A stretch of DNA of 64,000 nt from Streptomyces griseoluteus (GTDB taxonomy: Bacteria; Actinomycetota; Actinomycetes; Streptomycetales; Streptomycetaceae): positions 62,001 through 126,000 of the forward strand of contig JOBE01000002.1 in assembly GCA_000717735.1 (NCBI GenBank), written 5' to 3'. Made by a program: the position numbers and the translations under genes. Each line of letters opens with the position of its first letter. Positions within the stretch are counted from its first letter, which is position 1. Below the pieces are notes generated by a model that worked only from the letters and a program-made list of their open reading frames with translations, did no database searches and was not told where the DNA came from. This document shows positions 1-8,844 of this stretch, piece after piece.

Positions 1-3000
1 TCCAGCCGGTCGTAGCGGCCCTGCTCGTAGCGGAAGGTGGTCAGACGCGTGTCGGCACCATCACCCGCGAGCCCGTCGAACACCGAGGTGCGGGACAGCA
101 CCCAGCGGCTCTCCTGCATGTCAACGGTGTTGCCTGATCGGGTGTAGTCCAGGTCGATACGGGCGCCCATCGGACGGTTGACGGAGCGCAGCAGGTTGGT
201 GCGACCGGTCTTGTTGACCGCGACCAGGAGTTCGTTGTCCCGGGTGGACTTGACGTGGTCGGCCAGGCCGTCGCCGTTCACGTCCCGCAGGCTGGTTTCG
301 GCCCGGCTGATGCCCGTGGACGCGTTGACGCCGGGGTTGAAGACGAAGACGCCGACGGGAGTGGGCAGGCCGACGGTGAAGTAGACGCCCCCGCCGAGGC
401 TGGCGTTCTTGTCGACGGCGATGTCGGGGAAGCTGCCGCGGAAGGGGGCGGGCGCGGTGAAGCCGGTGCCGGTGTTGACCGCGACCTTGATCGGGTTGGC
501 CCCGTCGGTGAACACCCGGTCGGTGAGGCCGTCGCCGTTGACGTCCGTCATGCTCGCGTTGGTGTACGAGGTTCCCAGCTCGGCGGACACGCCGCCCGCG
601 AAGCCGTAGCGGTCGACGTTGAAGCCGAGATTGACGCCGACGTTGCGGGTGGACGCGTCGTTGATCGGTCCGGCCGACCAGGGTTCGCGGGCGGCGAAGG
701 AGTAGCCGAGGTTCAGCTGGGCGTCGCCGTTGCCGAACACCTTGTCCGGCAACCCGTCCCCGTTGATGTCGATCAGGTCGACGCGGACGTCGGACTCGCC
801 GCCGCCGAGGCTGCCGCCGATGCCGAGCGACGGCTGGACGGCGCCGGTGGTGGCGGTGTTGGCGCTGGTGCCCGCGTCGGGCGCGGCCATGCCCTGGGCG
901 CTGGCGATGGTGGCGGTCTCGCTGCCCGCGGAGAGCGACACGTTGCCGGAGACGTTGTCCGCCTCGCGGACGTTGCCGCCGAGGGTGCCGCGCGTGGCGC
1001 CGAGCGCGCCGGTCATGTCGGAGAACTGGATCTCCTTGGCGCCCACGACGTCGGGGTAGCCGTCGCCGTTGAGGTCGAGGTAGTCGACGGAACCCGCGGT
1101 GATCCCGCCGACCACGGTGCCGCCGAACGGGCCCGCCGCGAGGGTGGCCGACACCTGGCCGGTGACACCGCGGCGCATCACCGCCCGGTCACCCGCCACG
1201 TCGGCGTCGGTGACGATGTCGATGGTGTCCGCGCCGAGGCGGGAACTGGTCGCCATCGCGGCGGTGACCCAGGAGGACTCGTCCTGGGCTGCCCAGCCGC
1301 CCTTGGCGGGAACAGGGGCGAACACCGCGAGACGCGGCATGGTGAGCCGGGGATTCGCGGCGAAGGGCGCGACATCCGCTTCCTTGGGCTCCTTGGGGAG
1401 CGCGTTCTTGAAGCTCTGGTCCAGCGTGAGTTCGGCCTGCTTGAGCGGTTGGGTGGCGCGCTCGCGGTTGCCCTGGTAGCCGATCACGCCCCAGCCGCGG
1501 TAGGGCTGGGCGAAGGCGCCCTGACCGACGGAACCGTGCATGGCGCTGGGCGCCGGGGTGAACGTCGGCCAGCTCGAGGTCACGTCATAAGTGACCGACG
1601 CGGACTGCCCGACGAGCAGGCCGAGCAGTCCGGTCTCCGTCGTGGAGTAGTCGATGTAGAGCTCGTCGCCTGCGGTGACCGGCACGGTCAGGTCCAGGTT
1701 CTGGCCACCGAAGTAGGTGTCCTTGGCTTGGAAGATCCGTTTGCCGAGCAGCTGCCCGCCGCGCTTCTTCACTGTGAACGCGATTTTGGCGTCACCGAGG
1801 AGCCCGAAGTTGAGGGATATCTTCGGCCGCACCTTCAACTGGCCCGTCTTGGTCGCCTTATAGGACTGCTGCGGCGCGGTGAGGGTGTCCGCCGGGAACA
1901 TGGTCATGTCGTACGGCGGGGTGATCACCAGCGTGGGATCGCCCTTGGCGTCGACGACCGACTCGACCCCCTGCGCGGCCGTGTAGTGCGCCTTCGGCGC
2001 CCAGCTCACCGCCGAGGCGTCGATCGGGGAGTCGGTCTTCAGCTTCCACGACATCTTCTCGAACATGCTGACCGGAATGCTCAGGTCGATCGCGGTGCTG
2101 CCGGTCGACGCGGCGGGCAGGACCTTGCGGTACACCTCCGAGGGGGCATGGACGCCGTTGCCCTTCTCGATCACGACGGTCACGTCGTCCGAGGTCGCCT
2201 TGGACTTGACCACGTCACCGGTCAGTCGCAGTGTGCCGTTCACCGGCACGGTCACCAGGGACGGCCTGCCGCCGAAGGTGAAGTCCGCCGACGCGCGGAA
2301 GACGGTGTTCGCCAACCCGTTCGCGTCCGTGCCGGCCGGCAGGTCGGTGTAGGTGATCGCCGGGTCCCACGCCACGGTGTCGTACTTGCCGTCCAGAATG
2401 GACTGTGTGCGGAAGTAGAGCGCGTCTCCCTTCTTCACCGGAATCGACGCCACATTGCCCGGGGTGAACTCGGTGTGGTCGTCGGGGCCGATCCGCTGCG
2501 CCCAGAGTTCGGCGTCCTTGTGCTGGATGGTGACCCGCACGCCGTCGGCCTTGGTGTAGGCCGCCCGCGCCGCGGAGGGGTCCTCGGTCAGCTGCACGCC
2601 GCCGTCCACGCGGACGGTGCCGTCGAACGGCGCGACCCAGCGGCGCACCGTGTCGAGGAGAGGCGAGTTGTCCACCTGCTGGTTGAACTGGGCGGTCTGA
2701 TCACCGACGATCTCGCCGGTCACCGCGCCGCCCCCGATCGGGACAGGGGTGCGGGTGGAGTCTGCGCTGTAGGCGGGTTGCCCCTGCGCGTCCAGGTAGC
2801 CGAACAGCACGCCGCCGTTGTTCACCAGGTCGGCTATGCCGTCGCCGTTGACGTCGCTGAAGAACCGGTCCGAGGTGGTCGTGGTGCCCACGAAGTCCAG
2901 CTGGGCCGAGGTGGTCAGGACGTACGACTCGACGCCGATGGTGCCGGACAGCGTGCGCTCGGTCGAGATTCCCGGGAGGTTGGTGAGCTTGACCGGCGTG

Positions 3001-4451
3001 TCGCCGAACTTCGGCTCACCACCTGGTGTGGCCAGATTGGGCCGGTAGAACACGTCCTTGTTCTTGCGGAACACCTTGTCCGGCAGGTTGTCGCCGTTCA
3101 CATCGGTCAGCGTCGACAGGCCGTCGGACTGGCCCGCGCTGAACCCGACCTTCAACCCGACGGCACCCTCCTTGGTCGTCAGCCCCTGCACGTTGTAGCC
3201 CGCGAACAGGTGCGCGCCGAAGCCGGCCGACGTGTTCGCCGAGATCGCGCTGGCCTCGCCTTCGCGGATGTTCACCCCGAGGTCGTCATCCGGCACCGAC
3301 CAACCCGCCGCGTCGGCGAAGGCGTTGTAGTTGCCCGACTGGTCGCGCACGTCGTCGAAGTAGTCGAACCTGTGGGTGTTGAACAGCTGGTTGCTCTCGC
3401 TGAACTGCGATACCGAGGTGAGCAGCGTCTTGGCGAACGCGCCGGTCCGGTAGTTCAGCTCGTAGGCGCGGATCAGCTGGTCGTCCAGCTTGACCTCGAC
3501 ACGCCGCAGCAGGTCGGCGGTGACCTTCTTGAACCCGTACTTGGCGTCGATCCGCACGTCCGTCCGGCGCGGTTCGCCGCGCTCACGGTCCCGGATGAAC
3601 GTCACCGAGTACCTGCCGTCGGTGTCCCCGCGGCCGGTGTAGGTGATCTTCTGCGGGTACAGCTCGCTGCCCGGGACCGTGGAGCCCGCCGTGCCGCCGT
3701 CGGTCACCTTGGCGTACCGGTAGCGCAGGAGGTTGTCGTTGCCGTCGCGGATCTCCCGCGCCGCCCAAGTGGCGACGCGGCCCTTGCCGTCGGCCAGTGT
3801 GCTGTCGGCCGTGCCGCCGAAGAGCGTGCGGACACCCTGCTTGTCGGTGACCTCCCACCAGTAGTTCGTGGGGCTGTCGCCGTGGCGCACGATCCGGTCG
3901 AACGAGCCCTCCACCCGGGAGTGGAACACCTTCTCCGCAGTGCGGGCCTGCAACGCGCTCCGGTGTGCCACCGGGGTCAGCTGCTCGCCGTTGAGCAGGT
4001 AGGTCTCGGTCTCAAGGCCGGCGTCGTAGCGCGGCACACCCCACCGTGTGTCGACCGTGACCATCGGGGTGGCGAGGTCCCACCCGACGCCGAGCCACCC
4101 GCTCGTCCCCGACGAGTTGTAGGTGACGGCCAGATTCGGCTCCAGGCCACCGCGGCCCTTCGGCACCTCCAGCGGGTACGACAACCGCGCGTCACCGCTG
4201 TTGTTCGCCGAGGGCGCCTCGACCAGGTTCACCCCGGAGCCGGGGTCGGCCGCCTTGACGTCCTTGATCTGGTTCGGGTTGAAGGACGTGCCCTCCGGCC
4301 CCTCCGGCCCGGTGACCGCCGACCCGGCGTCCGGCACCGTCGCGGCGGCGCTGCGCAGCAGTTCGGGCGAGGTCAGCCCGGACATGGTGAGCACCATGGC
4401 CAGGATGACGATCACGGCCGTCCGGCCGCGGACCAAGCGCTGGACAGTCAT
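1..4451 (-). CDS. SpvB/TcdB-type secreted Rhs-like toxin protein, 3' end outside window
   Basis: The frame is open from the ATG at 4451 to the left edge, giving 1,483 visible codons without a stop. A hydrophobic segment near residues 9-25 (AVIVILAMVLTMSG) looks like a signal peptide or anchor. Around residues 85-250 there is an SpvB-type domain (YPLEVPKGRGG, LAVTYNSSG, GWLGVGWDLATP, WGVPRYDAG). At least six integrin/FG-GAP-like calcium motifs follow (DVNGDG or close variants near residues 450, 534, 1127, 1227, 1300, 1395). The last residues (FRYEQGRYDRL) resemble the entry into Rhs/YD repeats. Known relatives (TcB, Rhs) form a shell around a C-terminal toxin; that part is not in the window, so toxicity is inferred. 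The RBS is a GGGGGC run a few bases upstream. The gene lies next to an integrase remnant, which suits acquired DNA. Confidence 0.85.
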   Translation of the reverse strand, partial: MTVQRLVRGRTAVIVILAMVLTMSGLTSPELLRSAAATVPDAGSAVTGPEGPEGTSFNPNQIKDVKAADPGSGVNLVEAPSANNSGDARLSYPLEVPKGRGGLEPNLAVTYNSSGTSGWLGVGWDLATPMVTVDTRWGVPRYDAGLETETYLLNGEQLTPVAHRSALQARTAEKVFHSRVEGSFDRIVRHGDSPTNYWWEVTDKQGVRTLFGGTADSTLADGKGRVATWAAREIRDGNDNLLRYRYAKVTDGGTAGSTVPGSELYPQKITYTGRGDTDGRYSVTFIRDRERGEPRRTDVRIDAKYGFKKVTADLLRRVEVKLDDQLIRAYELNYRTGAFAKTLLTSVSQFSESNQLFNTHRFDYFDDVRDQSGNYNAFADAAGWSVPDDDLGVNIREGEASAISANTSAGFGAHLFAGYNVQGLTTKEGAVGLKVGFSAGQSDGLSTLTDVNGDNLPDKVFRKNKDVFYRPNLATPGGEPKFGDTPVKLTNLPGISTERTLSGTIGVESYVLTTSAQLDFVGTTTTSDRFFSDVNGDGIADLVNNGGVLFGYLDAQGQPAYSADSTRTPVPIGGGAVTGEIVGDQTAQFNQQVDNSPLLDTVRRWVAPFDGTVRVDGGVQLTEDPSAARAAYTKADGVRVTIQHKDAELWAQRIGPDDHTEFTPGNVASIPVKKGDALYFRTQSILDGKYDTVAWDPAITYTDLPAGTDANGLANTVFRASADFTFGGRPSLVTVPVNGTLRLTGDVVKSKATSDDVTVVIEKGNGVHAPSEVYRKVLPAASTGSTAIDLSIPVSMFEKMSWKLKTDSPIDASAVSWAPKAHYTAAQGVESVVDAKGDPTLVITPPYDMTMFPADTLTAPQQSYKATKTGQLKVRPKISLNFGLLGDAKIAFTVKKRGGQLLGKRIFQAKDTYFGGQNLDLTVPVTAGDELYIDYSTTETGLLGLLVGQSASVTYDVTSSWPTFTPAPSAMHGSVGQGAFAQPYRGWGVIGYQGNRERATQPLKQAELTLDQSFKNALPKEPKEADVAPFAANPRLTMPRLAVFAPVPAKGGWAAQDESSWVTAAMATSSRLGADTIDIVTDADVAGDRAVMRRGVTGQVSATLAAGPFGGTVVGGITAGSVDYLDLNGDGYPDVVGAKEIQFSDMTGALGATRGTLGGNVREADNVSGNVSLSAGSETATIASAQGMAAPDAGTSANTATTGAVQPSLGIGGSLGGGESDVRVDLIDINGDGLPDKVFGNGDAQLNLGYSFAAREPWSAGPINDASTRNVGVNLGFNVDRYGFAGGVSAELGTSYTNASMTDVNGDGLTDRVFTDGANPIKVAVNTGTGFTAPAPFRGSFPDIAVDKNASLGGGVYFTVGLPTPVGVFVFNPGVNASTGISRAETSLRDVNGDGLADHVKSTRDNELLVAVNKTGRTNLLRSVNRPMGARIDLDYTRSGNTVDMQESRWVLSRTSVFDGLAGDGADTRLTTFRYEQGRYDRL

Positions 4452-4516
4452 CAAAGAGCCCCCATACCGCCGGACGTCCCCGAAGCACGAGTCGTCCGAC
4501 GACCCCCGCCCCCTGC

Positions 4517-4532
4517 ACTACCGAACGGTAGT
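4517..4532. promoter_or_regulatory. TetR-type operator-like palindrome upstream of the SpvB-like gene
   Basis: ACTACCGAACGGTAGT is a perfect inverted repeat with 7-bp arms and a 2-bp centre, 65 bp upstream of the toxin-like gene's start codon. The form (ACCG-NN-CGGT core) is that of many TetR-family operators. No regulator gene is visible nearby, so the regulator is unknown. Confidence 0.5.
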
Positions 4533-4656
4533 TTCCGGGCCCGGTCGTTCGTACAGGCTTTCTGGACAAGACCCGGCCTGTGTGGTCACGATCCGGCAAC
4601 GGGAGTTCTGGCCGGTGTGAGGGGGCAACCGTCCAGGCCTTCTCGCCCCTTGAACC

Positions 4657-5022
4657 GTGGCAGTTGTGTCGGCCTTGTACTTCGCCGTCAACCCGGATGG
4701 ACCCCAGGCCCACCGCTTCGGTCACGTCGTAGAGGTCACTGGCCCGGATGGCGCCGTATACACCGTGGCCCTGACGAACGGTGTGCCCATTCACGAGGTA
4801 TCTCGCTGGCTCGGACATCGCTCGATCAAGGTCACGGTGGACCGGTACGGCCACCTCACACAGGACGGCCAGGAGCGCTGCCGTCAGGTCGTCGAGACGG
4901 CCGTGGGGCCGCACATGCTCACACCAGACCCAACGACTGCAGCGCGCGGTGCTGACTTGGTGCTGACTTCCGCTGACGTCCGTTCCGGCCCGTTCGGGTG
5001 CGTCGTGCTGGATCGGTGCTGA
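4657..5022 (+). pseudogene. C-terminal remnant of a tyrosine recombinase (phage integrase)
   Basis: From about 4774 to 4905 the frame encodes a typical integrase C-terminal end: GVPIHEVSRWLGHRSIK, then VDRYGHLT and ERCRQVVETA. This holds the LGH motif and the catalytic tyrosine (RYGHL). The upstream part of the frame (ALYFAVNPDGPQAH) matches no recombinase core, so the boxes with the first catalytic arginine are missing. After the conserved end the frame runs through the 52-bp repeat at 4918 before stopping. An integrase 3' end next to a suspected att site is the usual layout of Streptomyces integrative elements. It should be inactive as recombinase. Confidence 0.75.
4918..4969. repeat. 52-bp direct repeat, copy 1 (att-like)
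   Basis: It matches 10943-10994 at 49 of 52 positions in the same orientation; the differences are at 4923, 4928 and 4963. Read on the minus strand it encodes KSAPSQHRALQSLGLV and a TGA stop, almost the same as the C-terminus of the C39-like peptidase at copy 2. The integrase remnant ends just to its left. It is most likely an attachment-site core left by integration. Confidence 0.75.
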
Positions 5023-5529
5023 CTCGGGGGGCCTCGTCGCCCAGCAGACTTCCACCCGCTTGGTGCGGCCGCCATCGTCAAGGCGCTTGCCGCCTGTCCC
5101 GGGAAGCCCATTTCTTGGGTGTACGACAACCACGCCAAGGAGGAACTGCCCGAGCTTTCGTGTAGGCCAACAGCTTCGGTTCTCTTCGGCGAAGGTCTGG
5201 AAATGGCTGGAAGAGCGATGCCGAGCGGTCGAGTGAACGTGAAATGTGAGGAGGCGGAACACAACGGCCTCGCATGGGAATCACCAAGCACCGAGAACCG
5301 TTACCGGACCTCCAGAGCCTTCCTGCTCGGACAGCAGAATGTCTGTCGATTCTGATCAGGAAGAAGCTGCCTGCCCGCGATTGGCCGGCCCGACCCCGAT
5401 GCCCATCCGGAAGGGAATCATCACCCGGGGCCGGCTCCGGACAGGGCCGCGTCAGGCCAGCGGGTGAAGAGCGCCCACTGCGGACCTCGGTGTTCACTTG
5501 TCGGAACTCGCTGCCTGGCAGGTACTGCA
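4970..5529. other. Intergenic stretch, no supportable gene
   Basis: No open frame here resembles a known protein or has a convincing start. A short further echo of the repeat (AGTCAGCACCG on the minus strand, near 5020-5036) is visible. It is probably decayed DNA inside the accessory region. Confidence 0.5.
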
Positions 5530-5877
5530 TCAACCCAGCACGGCAAGCAGCACCTTTGTCTGATCGACCCGCTCGACGGGGACCTCGAGCAGATTCCGGT
5601 CGACGACGACTTGGGCGGCCTGCTTGCCGACCTCGATCGAGCAGGTGGTGTCGCCCTGTCCGAGTGCGTACGCGGCGTCGATCGTGACGAGCCTGATGGC
5701 GGTCTCGACATCGTTGACGGCGTTGCTCTCGCGGGATACCGCCCTTTCGATGACGCCGAACGGTGAGAGCGGGTCGGCGTCCCTCACGATCTCGTCCAGC
5801 AGGGAGCCGGCTCGCGTCGCCGGGACCGCCGAGCGTGACCGTTCGTGAGCGCCTGCCGGACTGGCGCAATACGCGTA
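5530..5877 (-). pseudogene. C-terminal remnant of an amidohydrolase
   Basis: The readable part (DADPLSPFGVIERAVSRE, NDVETAIRLVTIDAAYALGQ, SIEVGKQAAQVVVDRNLLEV) is the end of an Amidohydro_3/YtcJ-like metal-dependent hydrolase, where the family usually has GSIEVGKQADLVVLDR. The N-terminal barrel with the metal-binding histidines is missing. The segment starts directly after the P450 stop codon and is in the same frame as the P450. It is best read as a leftover of a deletion or insertion; a short GTG-started peptide from 5787 is possible but unlikely to work. Confidence 0.65.
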
Positions 5878-7161
5878 CTACCAGTCGGCGCGGAGGCTGC
5901 CGGGGGCGCGAAGGGCTGCGCTGAGGGGCCAGTTGTCGGGATGGGCGGTGCGGGGGTCGGTGAGGGCCAGGTGCGGGCAGGCTTCGGCGAGGGTGGTCAG
6001 GGCGTGGTGGGCGAGGTGGCGGGTGTATGAGGCGCCGGGGCAGTAGTGGATGCCCGCGCCGAAGGCGATGAGCGGCGGCTGCGGGGTGCGTCGGGCGTTG
6101 TACGTGTCGGGGTCGGCGAGCCGGTGGTGTTCGTCGCGGCCGGCGGAGGCGAGCAGGAGGAGCAGGCGGGCTCCGGCCGGGATTGATGTGCCGGACAGGC
6201 GGACGTCGCGGGTGGTGTTGCGCAGCCAGCCGACCAGGGGCGGGTCATGGCGCAGGGTCTCCTCGACGGCTTCGGGCAGCCGGCCGGTCCGGTGGGCCTG
6301 GCCGAAGGTGTGAGTGGTCAGGAGGCGGTAGAGGGTGTTGGCCAGCAGGCGCGGGGTGATCTCCGCGTTGGTGATGAGTACTTCCATCAGGGTGGAGGCG
6401 ACCTCGCGGGTGGTGAAGGGATCTCCGCCGGGGTCGCGGTGGGTGAGCCAGTTGGAGACGAGGTCGTTCCCGGGGGTGCGGGAGCGTTGCTCGGTCAGGG
6501 TGAGGCAGTAGGTGAAGAGGTCGTCCAGCGCGTGCGCGGCGGCAATCTGTGCGGCGTCGTCGAGGTGCCCCCAGACGAGGTGGGAGAGGGCGGCGGCCCG
6601 GTCCAGGACGGCGGACTGGTCCTGGACCGGGATGCCGGTGAGGCGGCCGAGGACGGCGGTGGCGAGAGGACGGGCCCAGTCCTCCACGAGGTCTGCGGTG
6701 CGGTCGGGGCGAGCGGCCAGTGCGCCTGCCACGCGGGCGGTCTCCTCTCTCAGCAGGCCGTTCAGGTGCTTCATGCGCCGGTCGGTGGTGGGGAAGACGG
6801 TGGTCATCTGGCGGCGGAACCGGGCATGCTGCGGCGGGTCAAGGGAAGACAGGACCGGCAGCGCACCGCTGCGCTCCAGGACTGCCTGTGCCGCGGGGCA
6901 GAGCTGTTGGAGGGGGAGGTAGCCGAGGGCAGTGGAGAAGGTGCCGCTCGCGTCACGCAGGACGGTGTCGATGTCGCGGTGCCGGGCGACGACCCACACG
7001 TCGAGTTCCGGGTCGTGATAGACGGGGTGCTCGCGGCGCACGTGCGCGTAGAGGCTGCCGGGCTCGCCGGCCCCGTGTGCGCTGATCGCGCCGGGGGTGC
7101 TGGCCGGGCAGCGCGGCAGCCCGGTACAGGTGCGAGAGGTCGTGGGCTCAGTCAGGGCCAC
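5878..7161 (-). CDS. Cytochrome P450
   Basis: A 427-residue bacterial class I P450, a heme-thiolate monooxygenase that needs separate ferredoxin and reductase. The heme-binding motif FGAGIHYCPGAS is near residue 367-378 with the thiolate cysteine near 374, and the K-helix ExxR is in AVEETLRHDPP. The I-helix region reads VLITNAEITPR instead of the usual AGxxTT, so the oxygen-activating acid-threonine pair is altered. The GTG start at 7161 has a GAAGGA RBS. It sits 50 bp after the two-domain methyltransferase gene and is probably co-transcribed with it. The substrate is unknown; pairing with methyltransferases suggests tailoring of a small molecule, which is inference. Confidence 0.93.
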   Translation of the reverse strand: MALTEPTTSRTCTGLPRCPASTPGAISAHGAGEPGSLYAHVRREHPVYHDPELDVWVVARHRDIDTVLRDASGTFSTALGYLPLQQLCPAAQAVLERSGALPVLSSLDPPQHARFRRQMTTVFPTTDRRMKHLNGLLREETARVAGALAARPDRTADLVEDWARPLATAVLGRLTGIPVQDQSAVLDRAAALSHLVWGHLDDAAQIAAAHALDDLFTYCLTLTEQRSRTPGNDLVSNWLTHRDPGGDPFTTREVASTLMEVLITNAEITPRLLANTLYRLLTTHTFGQAHRTGRLPEAVEETLRHDPPLVGWLRNTTRDVRLSGTSIPAGARLLLLLASAGRDEHHRLADPDTYNARRTPQPPLIAFGAGIHYCPGASYTRHLAHHALTTLAEACPHLALTDPRTAHPDNWPLSAALRAPGSLRADW

Positions 7162-7211
7162 GGCAGCGGATCCTTCCGGTACGTACGATCGTGCGCGGCG
7201 CGCCTGGGTCG

Positions 7212-8720
7212 TCAGAGCGTTCGGCGGGGGCGTGCGGTGAGCAGGACGGCGTCGTCGTTGAAGCGGTCGGTGCCGGTGGCGAAGTGGGTCCGGAGGGCCG
7301 GCAGCAGCGCCTGCCGCAGCTCGGAGAGTCGGGGGTGTCCGGTGTTCCAGAATTCGGCGAGCACCTGGGCGGCGGCCTGGGCTTTCGCTTCCGAGCTCTC
7401 CTCGGGGAAGACGACGTCGACCCGGGCGCGGGTGAAGGCGATGTCGGTGAAGCCGTGCCTGGCCAGTCCGTGGGCGGCACGGGTCAGGAGCGCCCCCTGG
7501 TGGTCGTGGGGTTCATCGGTCAGCTCAGCGCAGGTCCGGTTCCACAGTGCGATGAGCTGGTTGTCCGGGGCGCCCTGCACCAGGATGATCTTTGCTTCGG
7601 GGTGAGTGGGGTCGACGGCCCGGGCGATCTCCGCGACGGCCGCGTCGGGGTCGTCGGTGTAGTGCAGCACCCAGGTCGCGACGGCCGCGTCGAAGGCGCC
7701 CTCCCGGACAGGGAGCTGCTCGGCGCAGCCGGGCAAAACCATGACGCCGTGGGCGGCCAGGGGACGCAGGCTCTCCGCCCGTGCGGCGTGGGGTTCCACA
7801 GTGGTCACTTGGCAGGCGCGGGCCGCGAGGGCGCGTACGACGGCGCCGCTGCCGCCGCCGACGTCCAGGATCCGGGTGTTGCCGGCGAGCGCGTCGAGGA
7901 CGGGGGCGATGTCGTGCCGCTCGAAGCGGGCCTCCATGCCGAGCCAGCCCTGCTCGCTCAACGTGTGCGGGCCCCGGTAGGCGGCGGGCAGCGGGTAGGG
8001 GCCGGTCAGCGCGTGCGCCGGTGCGGCGGGGCCGCCGGGCTTGACCGCGTACAGGAACAGGTGTTCCTCGGGACCCATGCCGGGGAAGTCGGGGTAGAAG
8101 ACGCTGAGTCCCTCGTGGACGATCTCCAGCCCGCCCTGACGCAGCAGGTGGGCGTAGGTCTCGGCGGGATAACTGGTGGCACGGATGGTCTGGCCCATCC
8201 ACTGGATCTCCTCGTCCTCGGCGTCGAAGGGGACCGTGGCGAAGACGAACAGTCCGCCGGGAGCGAGCCAGTCCGCGACCCGGGCAAGCGTGGCGTCCAA
8301 GTCCGCGCGGGGCATCTGCAGGAGCGGGAAGAACGCCGTGATCGCGTCCCACAAGCCGGGAGTGTCGGGCAGGGTGCGGACGTCGGCCAGTTCGAACCGC
8401 GCGGTGGGCACTTGGGCACGGGCCAGCTCCACCATGGTGGTGGACACGTCGTAGCCGCTCACGTCGTGGCCTGCGGCGGCCAGGCGGTCCGCTGTCGGCC
8501 TGCCTGTGCCGGAGCCGATGTCCATGACCTTTGCCGCTGCGGGCAGGCGCGCCAGCAGCCAGTCGATCGCCTGCTGTTGTTCGGGCAGATGCGCGTACGT
8601 GTCCTCGTATGTCTTGCCGAGAACGTCGAACGGGCGGGCCGCGGCCTCCGGTGCCCCGTGCGCCCGCGCGGAGGGCGTGGGTTCTGCGGGCGAGGGCGTG
8701 GAGACGGTCTCAACGGCCAT
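7212..8720 (-). CDS. Two-domain class I SAM-dependent methyltransferase
   Basis: The 502-residue product holds two complete-looking Rossmann methyltransferase domains in tandem. The first has motif I VMDIGSGTGRPT (about residue 65) and a post-I acidic turn (GYDVS); the second has ILDVGGGSGAVV (about residue 295), an acidic VEPH, and a motif IV-like AAVATWVLHY. Such enzymes move a methyl group from S-adenosylmethionine to a small molecule; here neither acceptor can be told. Most single-domain relatives are about 250 residues, so this looks like a fusion or duplication of different domains. It is first in a likely operon with the P450 and diverges from the methyltransferase at 8845. Confidence 0.88.
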   Translation of the reverse strand: MAVETVSTPSPAEPTPSARAHGAPEAAARPFDVLGKTYEDTYAHLPEQQQAIDWLLARLPAAAKVMDIGSGTGRPTADRLAAAGHDVSGYDVSTTMVELARAQVPTARFELADVRTLPDTPGLWDAITAFFPLLQMPRADLDATLARVADWLAPGGLFVFATVPFDAEDEEIQWMGQTIRATSYPAETYAHLLRQGGLEIVHEGLSVFYPDFPGMGPEEHLFLYAVKPGGPAAPAHALTGPYPLPAAYRGPHTLSEQGWLGMEARFERHDIAPVLDALAGNTRILDVGGGSGAVVRALAARACQVTTVEPHAARAESLRPLAAHGVMVLPGCAEQLPVREGAFDAAVATWVLHYTDDPDAAVAEIARAVDPTHPEAKIILVQGAPDNQLIALWNRTCAELTDEPHDHQGALLTRAAHGLARHGFTDIAFTRARVDVVFPEESSEAKAQAAAQVLAEFWNTGHPRLSELRQALLPALRTHFATGTDRFNDDAVLLTARPRRTL

Positions 8721-8844
8721 GGATGCAGGGCCCCTTCACGATTTGCGGAATTGATCACTCCGAAGACTACACTCCGCACACAACCTTTTACTGCCCGTGT
8801 GCGCCGGAGTGCGCTGCTTTCACCATTCGGAGAACCGCTTCCTC

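Noticed and set aside
255..4955. A 1,566-codon plus-strand open frame
   Set aside because: It is the antisense of the SpvB-like gene. The minus-strand frame has clear domains and a signal peptide; the plus-strand product is low-complexity Arg/Gly/Val with no known domain.
4918..4969. A tRNA 3' end as the attachment site
   Set aside because: The repeat does not fold as a tRNA acceptor or T arm and has no CCA; it encodes a peptidase C-terminus.
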